Source: an uncultured Collinsella sp. (GTDB taxonomy: Bacteria; Actinomycetota; Coriobacteriia; Coriobacteriales; Coriobacteriaceae). Taken from it: a DNA stretch of 8,672 nucleotides. The position numbers and the translations under genes were made by a program. Positions 1 through 5,171 of this stretch are shown in pieces (the first letter of the stretch is position 1; each line of letters begins with the position of its first letter). The stretch is taken from positions 1-8,672 of the forward strand of contig CABUGI010000079.1 of NCBI GenBank assembly GCA_902491055.1, read 5' to 3'. The notes beneath the pieces are model-generated. The model ran no database searches, was not told the DNA's origin, and was given only the letters and a program-made list of their open reading frames with translations.

Positions 1-834
1 GCAGCGGCGCTCGAGCTCGTAGAGCACGCCGCGGACCGTCACGATGATGAACTCGCTCGCGTCCGACTCCTCGGCATACTTGATGATACCGGCGGTGGAG
101 CCGATGTAGTCGGCCTCGGCCAGAACGTCGGCCTTGCACTCGGGGTGCGCCAGCACGAGCGCGTCGGGGTGGGCCTCCGTCGCGTCGACGATCTGCTCGA
201 CGGTGATGATGTGGTGACGCGGGCAGTAGCCCTTGTTGAGAATGACGTGCTTCTGCGGCACTTGCTCGGCCACGAAACGGCCCAGATTCTGGTCGGGAAT
301 GAACAGAATGTGCTGCTGCGGCAGCTCGGACACGATCTTGACAGCGTTGGAGCTGGTAACGCACACGTCACTCCAGCTTTTGATCTCGACCGTCGAGTTG
401 ACGTAGCACACCACGGCCAGGTCATCGCCATACTCGGCACGGGCGGCATCGACCGTCTCGCGCTTGACCATGTGCGCCATGGGGCAGTCCGCGCCCGGCT
501 CGGGCAGCAGCACGGTCTTGGTGGGGTTGAGCAGCTTGGCGCTCTCGCCCATAAACTCCACGCCGCACAGCACGATAGTCTGCTGCGGCAGACTCTTGGC
601 AAGCTTTGCCAGGTAGAAGCTGTCGCCGACGTAATCGGCCACAGCCTGCACCTCGGGCGCCACGTAATAGTGCGCCAGGATCACCGCGTCACGTTGGGTT
701 TTTAGTTGCTGAATGGCCTCGACGAGCTCTGCGGGCACCAGTGCCGCGCGCTCCGTTGCCGTCGTTGCCGATGCTAGGCCGGCCGCGATATCGCGTGCAA
801 GCTCCGACGCATCCATGTTCGCGCTCTGTGCCAT
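1..834 (-). CDS. nadA: Quinolinate synthase NadA, 5' part (runs off left edge)
   Basis: NadA is a cytosolic [4Fe-4S] enzyme that condenses iminoaspartate with dihydroxyacetone phosphate to quinolinate in de novo NAD synthesis. I translated 278 codons from the ATG at 834; the C-terminal part lies outside the window. Family motifs are clear: AHYY at residues 54-57, CGVEFMGESAKLLNP at 90-104, GADCPMAH at 114-121, TSSNAV near 160, PDQNLGRFV at 180-188, GYCPRH at 202-207, HPEC at 230-233 and GSTAGII at 245-251. By comparison with E. coli NadA as I remember it, C117 and C204 are the first two cluster ligands; the third should lie beyond the edge. The start is supported by a purine-rich ribosome site (GAGAGGGG, positions 840-847 read on the minus strand) about 5 bases upstream. 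An internal ATG at 816 lacks such a site. nadB and nadC often follow nadA, but that side is not visible. Confidence 0.96.
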   Translation of the reverse strand, partial: MAQSANMDASELARDIAAGLASATTATERAALVPAELVEAIQQLKTQRDAVILAHYYVAPEVQAVADYVGDSFYLAKLAKSLPQQTIVLCGVEFMGESAKLLNPTKTVLLPEPGADCPMAHMVKRETVDAARAEYGDDLAVVCYVNSTVEIKSWSDVCVTSSNAVKIVSELPQQHILFIPDQNLGRFVAEQVPQKHVILNKGYCPRHHIITVEQIVDATEAHPDALVLAHPECKADVLAEADYIGSTAGIIKYAEESDASEFIIVTVRGVLYELERRC

Positions 835-869
835 CAAGGCCCCTCTCTTTTGGCGAATCTTGGGGCTTT

Positions 870-898
870 AGTATGACACCTAGGTTTACAGCTGACAA
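870..898 (-). promoter_or_regulatory. Probable sigma-70-type promoter of nadA
   Basis: Read on the minus strand, TTGTCA (positions 898-893) is followed after exactly 17 bases by CATACT (875-870). These match the consensus -35 and -10 hexamers at five and four of six positions. The predicted start of transcription is near 863, giving a leader of roughly 30 bases before the nadA ATG at 834. The -35 box lies at the centre of the large inverted repeat, so a bound repressor would block polymerase. The pairing was found by eye and not tested. Confidence 0.6.
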
Positions 899-919
899 GA
901 CAGCTGTAAACCTAGGTGT
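876..919. promoter_or_regulatory. Large perfect inverted repeat, probable operator controlling nadA
   Basis: Two 19-base arms, 876-894 (acacctaggtttacagctg) and 901-919, are perfect reverse complements around a 6-base centre (acaaga). The repeat covers the -35 element and spacer of the nadA promoter, which fits a repressor operator. Read on the minus strand, the core ACAGCTGTCTTGTCAGCTGT resembles the NiaR (YrxA) operator of Firmicutes as I remember it, an ACAnnTGT...ACAnnTGT type. NiaR is the niacin-responsive repressor of nad genes. NrtR or an unrelated regulator is also possible. The outer CCTAGG-containing flanks extend symmetry well past a typical 20-22 bp site. The repeat has no T-run on either side that would suggest a terminator. 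Confidence 0.72.
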
Positions 920-1126
920 AAAGTTGAAATAAAGATTCAATCATGTGGCAGGTCCATATTCGAACTGGCAAGCTGAGGATAGCTGAGCTCTCGATGGCGC
1001 AGGAGGCATCTTTCGCCACCGCAATACCGCTTGGCGCGAGTTGCACGCCGTGGGGCGCAAACGGTCCGCACCCCCGCAAGCGGCGCGTACCCGATGTGGC
1101 AAAATCGAACTACTTAAGGGGGCCGA
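920..1126. other. Intergenic region between nadA control site and the response regulator
   Basis: About 200 bases lie between the nadA operator and the response-regulator start. A short direct repeat, AGCTGAG, occurs at 971-977 and 981-987. An A-rich stretch (GGCAAAATCG, 1098-1107) could be part of a promoter for the plus-strand genes, but I see no matching -35 box. An open frame of 70 codons from 943 lacks a ribosome site and runs into the regulator gene out of frame, so I do not call it a gene. I recognise no other element here. Confidence 0.5.
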
Positions 1127-1849
1127 ATGCTCAAGATTATTGCCTGCGACGATGATGTCGCTTTTCTAGATAGACTGCACCGGATGATCGACCGTTGGTC
1201 GACCGAGACGGGCACGGCGGTCGATGTTGCGCTCGTCACGCGCGGCGAGGACCTGCTGGCCCGCCATGCCGCATCGCGCGCCGACATCATTCTGCTCGAC
1301 ATGATCATGCCGCTCGTCAACGGCATGGACACCGCACGCGAACTGCGCCAGGCCGACACCGCCGTGCGCCTGGTGTTCCTCACCTCGTCGCCCGAGTTCG
1401 CGCTGGAATCCTACGAGGTCCGCGCCTTCGACTATCTGCTCAAGCCCGTGACTTACGAACGCCTGGCGCAGTTACTTAACGAGCTTTCGAGCATGCGCCC
1501 GGCGGCAACCGACGAGCTCGTGATCAAAACTTCCTTTGGCTACCACGCCCTGCGCCTGTCCGACATCGAATATGCCGAGGCGCGCAACAAGCACGTGGTC
1601 TTCCACCTGCGCGACGGACGCGACATCGAGGCACTCGAGTCGTTCCGCAGCGTCGAGGACCGTTTGGCGCAAAATGCCACCTTCTTTAAATGCCACCGCA
1701 GCTACCAGGTCAACCTGCGCAACATCGATCACTTTGACCGCGCGGACATCGTCATGCGCTCGGGCGCGTGCATCCCGCTTTCGCGCAGTTGCAAGCAGGG
1801 ATTCCAAGACGCCTACTTTGCGGTGCGCTTTGAGGCTGGGAGACACTGA
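1127..1849 (+). CDS. LytTR-family response regulator (AgrA-like)
   Basis: This is a 240-residue cytosolic transcription regulator of the AgrA/LytR type. The N-terminal receiver domain (about residues 2-120) has the acidic pocket CDDD at 7-10, the phospho-acceptor D58 in DIILLDMIMP, the switch T86 in FLTSS and K106 in DYLLKP. The C-terminal LytTR DNA-binding domain (about 130-235) shows the typical block FFKCHRSYQVNLRNI at 186-200. Length is normal for the family. The ATG at 1127 follows AAGGGGG at 1116-1122 with a 4-base gap. The stop overlaps the kinase start by one base (TGATG), so the two are cotranscribed and probably translationally coupled. The kinase GHKL domain should phosphorylate D58. 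Targets cannot be read from this window: no LytTR-style paired repeat is evident nearby. Confidence 0.93.
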   Translation: MLKIIACDDDVAFLDRLHRMIDRWSTETGTAVDVALVTRGEDLLARHAASRADIILLDMIMPLVNGMDTARELRQADTAVRLVFLTSSPEFALESYEVRAFDYLLKPVTYERLAQLLNELSSMRPAATDELVIKTSFGYHALRLSDIEYAEARNKHVVFHLRDGRDIEALESFRSVEDRLAQNATFFKCHRSYQVNLRNIDHFDRADIVMRSGACIPLSRSCKQGFQDAYFAVRFEAGRH

Positions 1850-3126
1850 TGGTCTCCTCGGTCGAAATGGTCCTTTGGGCAATCCACCACGCCACAACGC
1901 TACTCTTTGGCGTCTTTGCCTCGGCGGCGCTGTGCGGTATCGAGATCAACCGGCGTCATGCGCTTGAACTGGTGCTGGTCGGTGCCGTAACCGGATGCGC
2001 ATTTGGCCTCGCCAATGCCGTCGGCGGAGAGCTTTTCGCCCGCCAGGTATATCCGCTCGTCGTGCATCTGCCGCTCATCATCTATTTGTGCGCGCGCTAC
2101 CGCCTGAGCCCGCTGCTTGCCGTGCTCGGCATTACGAGTGCCTATCTGAGCTGCCAGTTCAGCAATTGGATGGGCATCGCCGCATTTGCCGCAACCGATT
2201 CTCAGATCGCGTACTATCTGGCGCGCATCGCGACCACACTCGCCGTCTTTGCCGTCCTGTTGCATTGGGCCGGCGACATCGGTCCGCGCTTGGCGATTAA
2301 AAGCACCACCGAGCTGGGCATCCTTTTAATCCTGCCGCTCGTCTATTACGTCTTTGACTATGCCACCAACGTCTACACCACGCTGTTCCACTCGGGCTCG
2401 GTGGTGACGGTTGAGTTTTTGGCATTTGCGCTCTGTGCCTTCTATCTTATGTTTCTTGCCGTTTACCTGCGCGAATACGAAGAAAAGGAAACCGCCGAGC
2501 GAGAGCGCTGGATGCTCGAAACCCGCGACAGCGTCGCCATCAAAGAGCTCGAGGCTTGGCGTCAATCTGGGCGCGAGCTGTCGATTCTGCGCCACGACAT
2601 GCGCCACTTCCTGCGCGGCCTGGCCGCTTTAATTGAGGAGGGCCACACCGACGAGGCGCTCAAACGCATCGATGAACTCTGCGAAGCCGGCGATCGCACC
2701 GCCGTACGCCGCTTCTGCGCCAACGAGACCGTAAACATCGCGCTTTCGTCATTTAACTCGGATATCAATAGAAACGGCATTACCGCCAACCTGCGCGCCG
2801 CCGTACCCGAAACCATCCACGTAGGTGACGCCGACCTGTTTAGCGTGCTCTCAAATGCCTTGGAAAACGCTATCACCGCCGCAAGCGCCGCACCCCAAGG
2901 AAAGCGATTCGTCGACTTTGACCTGCGATTAGAGGACGCCCAGCTGCTGCTGTTAGTTTCCAACACGTTTGACCGCGCGCCGCGCATGGTCGACGGCATG
3001 CCCGTGACCCGGCATGCGGGCCACGGCTTTGGCACCAGGAGCATCAAACTTGCCGTGGAGCGCATGAACGGCAACTGCCAGTTCCGCATTAACGGCGATC
3101 GGTTTGAGCTGCGCGCCGTGATGTAG
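1849..3126 (+). CDS. AgrC-like membrane sensor histidine kinase (GHKL ATPase)
   Basis: This 425-residue protein has a hydrophobic N-terminal half with six or seven predicted membrane segments (about residues 8-30, 40-58, 69-84, 87-106, 122-142, 154-173 and 185-207), then a charged helical linker (about 208-245). The dimerisation helix carries the phospho-acceptor H249 in ILRHDMRHF. A short ATPase domain follows with an N-box NALEN at 336-340 and a G-box GHGFGT at 391-396. This is the architecture of AgrC/ComD-type kinases that sense peptide signals, and the preceding gene is the matching LytTR regulator. The start overlaps that gene's stop by one base. No agrB- or agrD-like gene lies beside the pair, so the signal is unknown; peptide sensing is inferred from the family only. 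The gene converges on the next one with an 18-base gap and no obvious terminator. Confidence 0.92.
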   Translation: MVSSVEMVLWAIHHATTLLFGVFASAALCGIEINRRHALELVLVGAVTGCAFGLANAVGGELFARQVYPLVVHLPLIIYLCARYRLSPLLAVLGITSAYLSCQFSNWMGIAAFAATDSQIAYYLARIATTLAVFAVLLHWAGDIGPRLAIKSTTELGILLILPLVYYVFDYATNVYTTLFHSGSVVTVEFLAFALCAFYLMFLAVYLREYEEKETAERERWMLETRDSVAIKELEAWRQSGRELSILRHDMRHFLRGLAALIEEGHTDEALKRIDELCEAGDRTAVRRFCANETVNIALSSFNSDINRNGITANLRAAVPETIHVGDADLFSVLSNALENAITAASAAPQGKRFVDFDLRLEDAQLLLLVSNTFDRAPRMVDGMPVTRHAGHGFGTRSIKLAVERMNGNCQFRINGDRFELRAVM

Positions 3127-3144
3127 GGGCTGCCGCCAGCCTCG

Positions 3145-3720
3145 CTACAGCGGAGCGGCTGCCGGGGTCAGCTGCTTGATGTATGCCCACATGCGCTGCT
3201 TGGCGGCTTTGTCAGTGAGCGCCGCCTCAAAACCGTCGAGCGCGAGCACGCGGCGGCCCTGCACATGGGCGACCAGGCCGGGCTTGAGCATGGCGGTGTC
3301 GAAGTCATCGATCGCCACGAGCATATCGGCGTAGGTCTCGCGCATGGCGTCAGCCGCGTTGTTGTCGAGCAGTAGCACCGCCTCGGGGTCCAAAGCCTCA
3401 AGCGCCTCACGGAACAGCTCGCACGGCAGAGTCTCGCCCACCGCGACCGCTCCGTCACCCACGCCGGCGACGCTTGCCAGCACGCAAAAATCCTCGGGCG
3501 CGTAGCCGATGGCCCCAAGCGCCTTGCGCAACGCCGCGCCATCCGGGCCGGCGGCAAGCTCGCCACCCGAACGCTCGGCCTCGTCCAAATCGCCTTTGAC
3601 CAGCACGATCGGCGAGCACGCGTTGCCCGCGATACGCACGCCACGACCCGCGAGCGATGCGAGCTCCTGCTCGGTCGCCTGGGCGATGGCTTCTTTTTTC
3701 TGGCTTTGTGACGTGGGCAT
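3145..3720 (-). CDS. Protein resembling a degenerate uracil-DNA glycosylase superfamily member
   Basis: A 191-residue soluble protein of unproven function. Its pattern follows the family-4-like uracil-DNA glycosylase fold. A strand-turn at VLVKGDLDEAERSGG (39-53) sits where those enzymes have GEAPG and an acidic motif. The segment GPDGAALRKALGAIG (58-72) matches their 'G..G..L...L...G'. LDPEAVLLLDNNAADAM (110-126) matches 'P..iv.LG..A'. ALDGFEAALTDKAAKQRMWAYIKQL (160-184, interrupted in similarity) sits where the family has its HP motif and final helix. The catalytic motifs are replaced and the FeS-binding cysteine pattern is missing (only C35, C79, C100), so glycosylase activity is doubtful. 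I chose the ATG at 3720 because GGAG lies 5 bases upstream (3729-3726). The in-frame ATG at 3750 overlaps a TATAAT box and would precede the transcript. Being a gene is much surer than the family link. Confidence 0.8.
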   Translation of the reverse strand: MPTSQSQKKEAIAQATEQELASLAGRGVRIAGNACSPIVLVKGDLDEAERSGGELAAGPDGAALRKALGAIGYAPEDFCVLASVAGVGDGAVAVGETLPCELFREALEALDPEAVLLLDNNAADAMRETYADMLVAIDDFDTAMLKPGLVAHVQGRRVLALDGFEAALTDKAAKQRMWAYIKQLTPAAAPL

Positions 3721-3748
3721 GCGCTCTCCAATCGTTTGCGTGCCCACC

Positions 3749-3754
3749 ATTATA
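3749..3754 (-). promoter_or_regulatory. Probable -10 box of the UDG-like gene
   Basis: Read on the minus strand, positions 3754-3749 are a perfect TATAAT inside CTTTTATATAATGG. Initiation about 7 bases downstream would leave a leader of some 20 bases containing GGAGAG before the ATG at 3720. I see no good -35 box 16-18 bases upstream. The box shares the divergent region 3721-3856 with the trxA control signals. Confidence 0.5.
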
Positions 3755-3796
3755 TAAAAGAGCTGCCCGCGAGTGGTTGCTTTGCGGGCGGCTGGG

Positions 3797-3802
3797 TATA
3801 AG
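3797..3802 (+). promoter_or_regulatory. Possible -10 box of trxA
   Basis: TATAAG lies 54 bases before the trxA ATG, preceded by a TG two bases upstream. No convincing -35 hexamer is present at standard spacing (GTGGTT at 3773-3778 is the nearest). The assignment rests on position and the AT-rich match alone. Confidence 0.35.
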
Positions 3803-3821
3803 CACGGTCGTACTGAGTTTT

Positions 3822-3838
3822 ACGCGGCTGAGCCGCGT
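3822..3838 (+). promoter_or_regulatory. Small perfect inverted repeat in the trxA leader
   Basis: Arms ACGCGGC (3822-3828) and GCCGCGT (3832-3838) pair perfectly around a TGA loop. The hairpin ends 8 bases before the ribosome site GGAGGT at 3847-3852. It could stabilise the trxA leader, act as an operator, or have no role; there is no T-run after it, so it is not a terminator. Confidence 0.4.
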
Positions 3839-3856
3839 CGCATTATGGAGGTCACC

Positions 3857-4177
3857 ATGGCTGACATTAAGCAGATTACCCCCGAGAACTTCGATTCCGT
3901 CGTTAACGACAGCCTGCCCGTGCTGGTCGATTTTTGGGCACCGTGGTGCGGTCCCTGCCGCTCCCTCTCGCCCATCGTTGACGAGGTTGCCGATGAGCTG
4001 GCGGGCAAGCTTGCCGTTGCCAAATGCAACGTCGACGACAACCAGGACCTGGCCATGAAGTTTGGCGTCATGAGCATCCCCACGCTGATCGTCTTTAAGA
4101 ACGGCGAGGAGGTCGACCGCTCGGTCGGCGCCTTACCCAAGGCAAGGCTTCAGGCACTGCTGGAGAAACATCTGTAA
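3857..4177 (+). CDS. trxA: Thioredoxin
   Basis: A 106-residue cytosolic thioredoxin, the disulfide reductase that is itself reduced by thioredoxin reductase. The whole protein is one thioredoxin fold. The active site WCGPC is at residues 30-34 (redox cysteines C31 and C34), after VDFWAP with the buried acid D25. The cis-proline P75 sits in SIPT, and FKNGE at 80-84 is also typical. An arginine follows the active site where E. coli thioredoxin has lysine. Length is the family norm. I chose the ATG at 3857 because GGAGGT lies at 3847-3852 and the protein then begins where thioredoxins usually begin. An upstream in-frame ATG at 3773 would add 28 unrelated residues and precede the likely promoter. 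The gene is divergent from the UDG-like gene and ends before a strong terminator. Confidence 0.96.
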   Translation: MADIKQITPENFDSVVNDSLPVLVDFWAPWCGPCRSLSPIVDEVADELAGKLAVAKCNVDDNQDLAMKFGVMSIPTLIVFKNGEEVDRSVGALPKARLQALLEKHL

Positions 4178-4288
4178 TACGCTTGTTACCTGTCTGCCGT
4201 CCATGAGCGGTTTCGCACCGCTCGCCGGAGTGCCAAACGCAAGGCATGCGACCACGGATAGTATGGTAGACACAAACAGCCCCCAGTG
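4178..4288 (+). other. Intergenic stretch between trxA and its terminator
   Basis: This stretch holds a perfect 7-bp hairpin, GAGCGGT (4205-4211) and ACCGCTC (4217-4223), with a TTCGC loop and no T-run. Further on, GATAGTATGG (4257-4266) contains -10-like hexamers but no -35 box at proper spacing. It is either the 3' untranslated end of trxA mRNA or the start of a separate short transcript ending at the following terminator. I recognise no known RNA family. Confidence 0.35.
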
Positions 4289-4326
4289 AACGGGTGCGAG
4301 TCAGACGGACTCGCACCCGTTTTCTT
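4289..4326 (+). terminator. Strong rho-independent terminator after trxA
   Basis: Arms AACGGGTGCGAGTC (4289-4302) and GACTCGCACCCGTT (4308-4321) are perfect 14-base complements around a 5-base loop (agacg), followed by TTTTCTT at 4320-4326. The long GC-rich stem and T-tract make this the clearest terminator in the window. It insulates trxA from the nickel/hydrogenase cluster that begins at 4398. If the -10-like box near 4259-4264 were used, it would act as a leader attenuator instead. Confidence 0.9.
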
Positions 4327-4353
4327 ATGCGGCGGCGCCCAAGGCGGGCGTAG

Positions 4354-4359
4354 TAGAAT
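4354..4359 (+). promoter_or_regulatory. Possible -10 box of the nikR-containing operon
   Basis: TAGAAT lies 38 bases upstream of the first gene of the cluster and after the trxA terminator, where a promoter is expected. No matching -35 hexamer is present 16-18 bases upstream (that stretch is GC-only). Either a regulator assists or the true promoter is elsewhere. Confidence 0.35.
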
Positions 4360-4397
4360 CTGAACCACCATTTCGCCCCGTACAAAAGGAGATTCCC

Positions 4398-4646
4398 ATG
4401 CATGACGTCGGAATGAACATGAGCCAGCTTGCCATGAGCGTCAAGCAGGTCGACGACACCATTGAGCTCGCTCACGAGTGGAGCCATCAGTTGCTGCATG
4501 CGACCGAAAACTTTGACATGGAGCGCATTGGCGCCAAGCTCGAGGCCGCCATGTCTGCGCTGCACGAGGCGCACGATGCGCTCGAGGGCTACGAGGAGGC
4601 CATCGAGGCAGATCACAACTCCGTCGGCTCTGTGAAACTGGTGTAA
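4398..4646 (+). CDS. Small histidine-rich helical protein of unknown function, upstream of nikR
   Basis: I do not recognise this 82-residue protein. It is predicted soluble and almost entirely helical, with no cysteine, signal peptide or membrane segment. It has seven histidines (2, 26, 30, 34, 56, 59, 73). Three of them, H26-x3-H30-x3-H34, would line one face of a helix, and H56 and H59 are near a second acidic helix (ALHEAHDALEGYEEAIEAD). That pattern could bind a metal ion; this is inference. The gene is well supported: AAAGGAG at 4385-4391 precedes the ATG by 6 bases, codon use matches its neighbours, and its TAA is only one base from the nikR GTG. The coupling suggests a job in nickel sensing, storage or delivery for hydrogenase assembly. 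It starts MHD like HypA's MHE but lacks HypA's zinc cysteines and fold pattern. Confidence 0.85.
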   Translation: MHDVGMNMSQLAMSVKQVDDTIELAHEWSHQLLHATENFDMERIGAKLEAAMSALHEAHDALEGYEEAIEADHNSVGSVKLV

Positions 4647-4647
4647 C

Positions 4648-5142
4648 GTGGCCGAGCACGAGCACGCGCACGATCACGGTGCGGACGACGATGCCAGCTG
4701 CCGCTGCAGCGGCTCCAGCTCCGAGCTGGTCCGCTTTTCGGTCACCGCGCCCGATGACCTGCTGCGCCGCTTTGACGAGCAGATCGCGCGCCGCGGTGAC
4801 GTGGCTAACCGATCCGAGGCCGTACGCGATCTGATTCGCGCCTCGATCGCCAAGGAGCAGATGCGCACGCCCGACGAGCAGGTCATCGGTTCGCTCACCA
4901 TGATCTATGACCACCATACCGGCGACCTGACGCGCCGTCTGGACGAGGTGCAGCACGACTACACCGACGAGATTGTCTCGACCATGCACGTGCATCTGGA
5001 CCACCACAACTGCCTGGAGATTCTGGCGCTCAAGGGTCGCGGCAAACGCGTCTACGAGCTGGCGGACCGGTTGCTGGGGCTGCGCGGCGTTAAGCACGGC
5101 GAGCTCACCTGCGCCGCCACCAAGCAAAGCCTGGGGCTCTAA
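4648..5142 (+). CDS. nikR: Nickel-responsive regulator NikR with a His/Cys-rich N-terminal tail
   Basis: NikR is a tetrameric ribbon-helix-helix repressor that binds DNA when loaded with nickel. The DNA-binding domain is at about residues 27-70 (RFSVTAPDDLLRRFDEQI, then NRSEAVRDLIR). The C-terminal ACT-like nickel domain follows. The square-planar nickel ligands known from E. coli NikR (H76, H87, H89, C95) align with H103, H114, H116 and C122 in VQHDY and MHVHLDHHNCLEI. The protein is 164 residues against about 133 in E. coli. The extra length is mainly a tail of some 25 residues, with H4, H6, H8, H10, C18 and C20. The GTG start at 4648 has no clear ribosome site and lies one base after the upstream stop, which points to translational coupling. 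Targets are not visible; I found no GTATGA-N16-TCATAC-type site in the window. Confidence 0.94.
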   Translation: MAEHEHAHDHGADDDASCRCSGSSSELVRFSVTAPDDLLRRFDEQIARRGDVANRSEAVRDLIRASIAKEQMRTPDEQVIGSLTMIYDHHTGDLTRRLDEVQHDYTDEIVSTMHVHLDHHNCLEILALKGRGKRVYELADRLLGLRGVKHGELTCAATKQSLGL

Positions 5143-5159
5143 CAGCACATACTTCAATG

Positions 5160-5167
5160 AAGGAGGG
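5160..5167 (+). promoter_or_regulatory. Ribosome binding site deciding the hypF start
   Basis: AAGGAGGG ends four bases before the ATG at 5172. The in-frame ATG at 5157 begins before this site and therefore cannot use it. It would add only MKEGR, the translation of the site itself. The start at 5172 also begins the protein at MRHVHIHVTG, matching the family's usual N-terminus. Confidence 0.85.
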
Positions 5168-5171
5168 TCGC

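Noticed and set aside
145..705. Open frame on the plus strand through nadA
   Set aside because: It is the antisense shadow of nadA, whose motifs are continuous across this stretch on the minus strand.
876..919. nadA inverted repeat as a terminator or insertion-sequence end
   Set aside because: There is no T-run, no transposase and no target-site duplication, and its position over the nadA -35 box is better explained as an operator.
971..987. AGCTGAG direct repeat as a LytTR binding site
   Set aside because: The units lie only 3 bases apart and do not match the 9-bp LytTR repeat with about 12-base spacing.
943..1155. 70-codon open frame between the nadA operator and the response regulator
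   Set aside because: It has no ribosome site, no recognisable protein pattern, and overlaps the well-supported regulator start out of frame.
3127..3144. Terminator between the kinase and the convergent UDG-like gene
   Set aside because: Only short GC matches are present, with no stem followed by a T-run on either strand.
4257..4285. GTATGG as half of a NikR operator upstream of the nikR cluster
   Set aside because: No TCATAC-like partner lies 15-16 bases downstream, and one half-site match is expected by chance.
4398..4427. Small gene upstream of nikR as hypA
   Set aside because: The MHD start is suggestive, but the product lacks the HypA zinc-binding cysteines and is a short helical protein.
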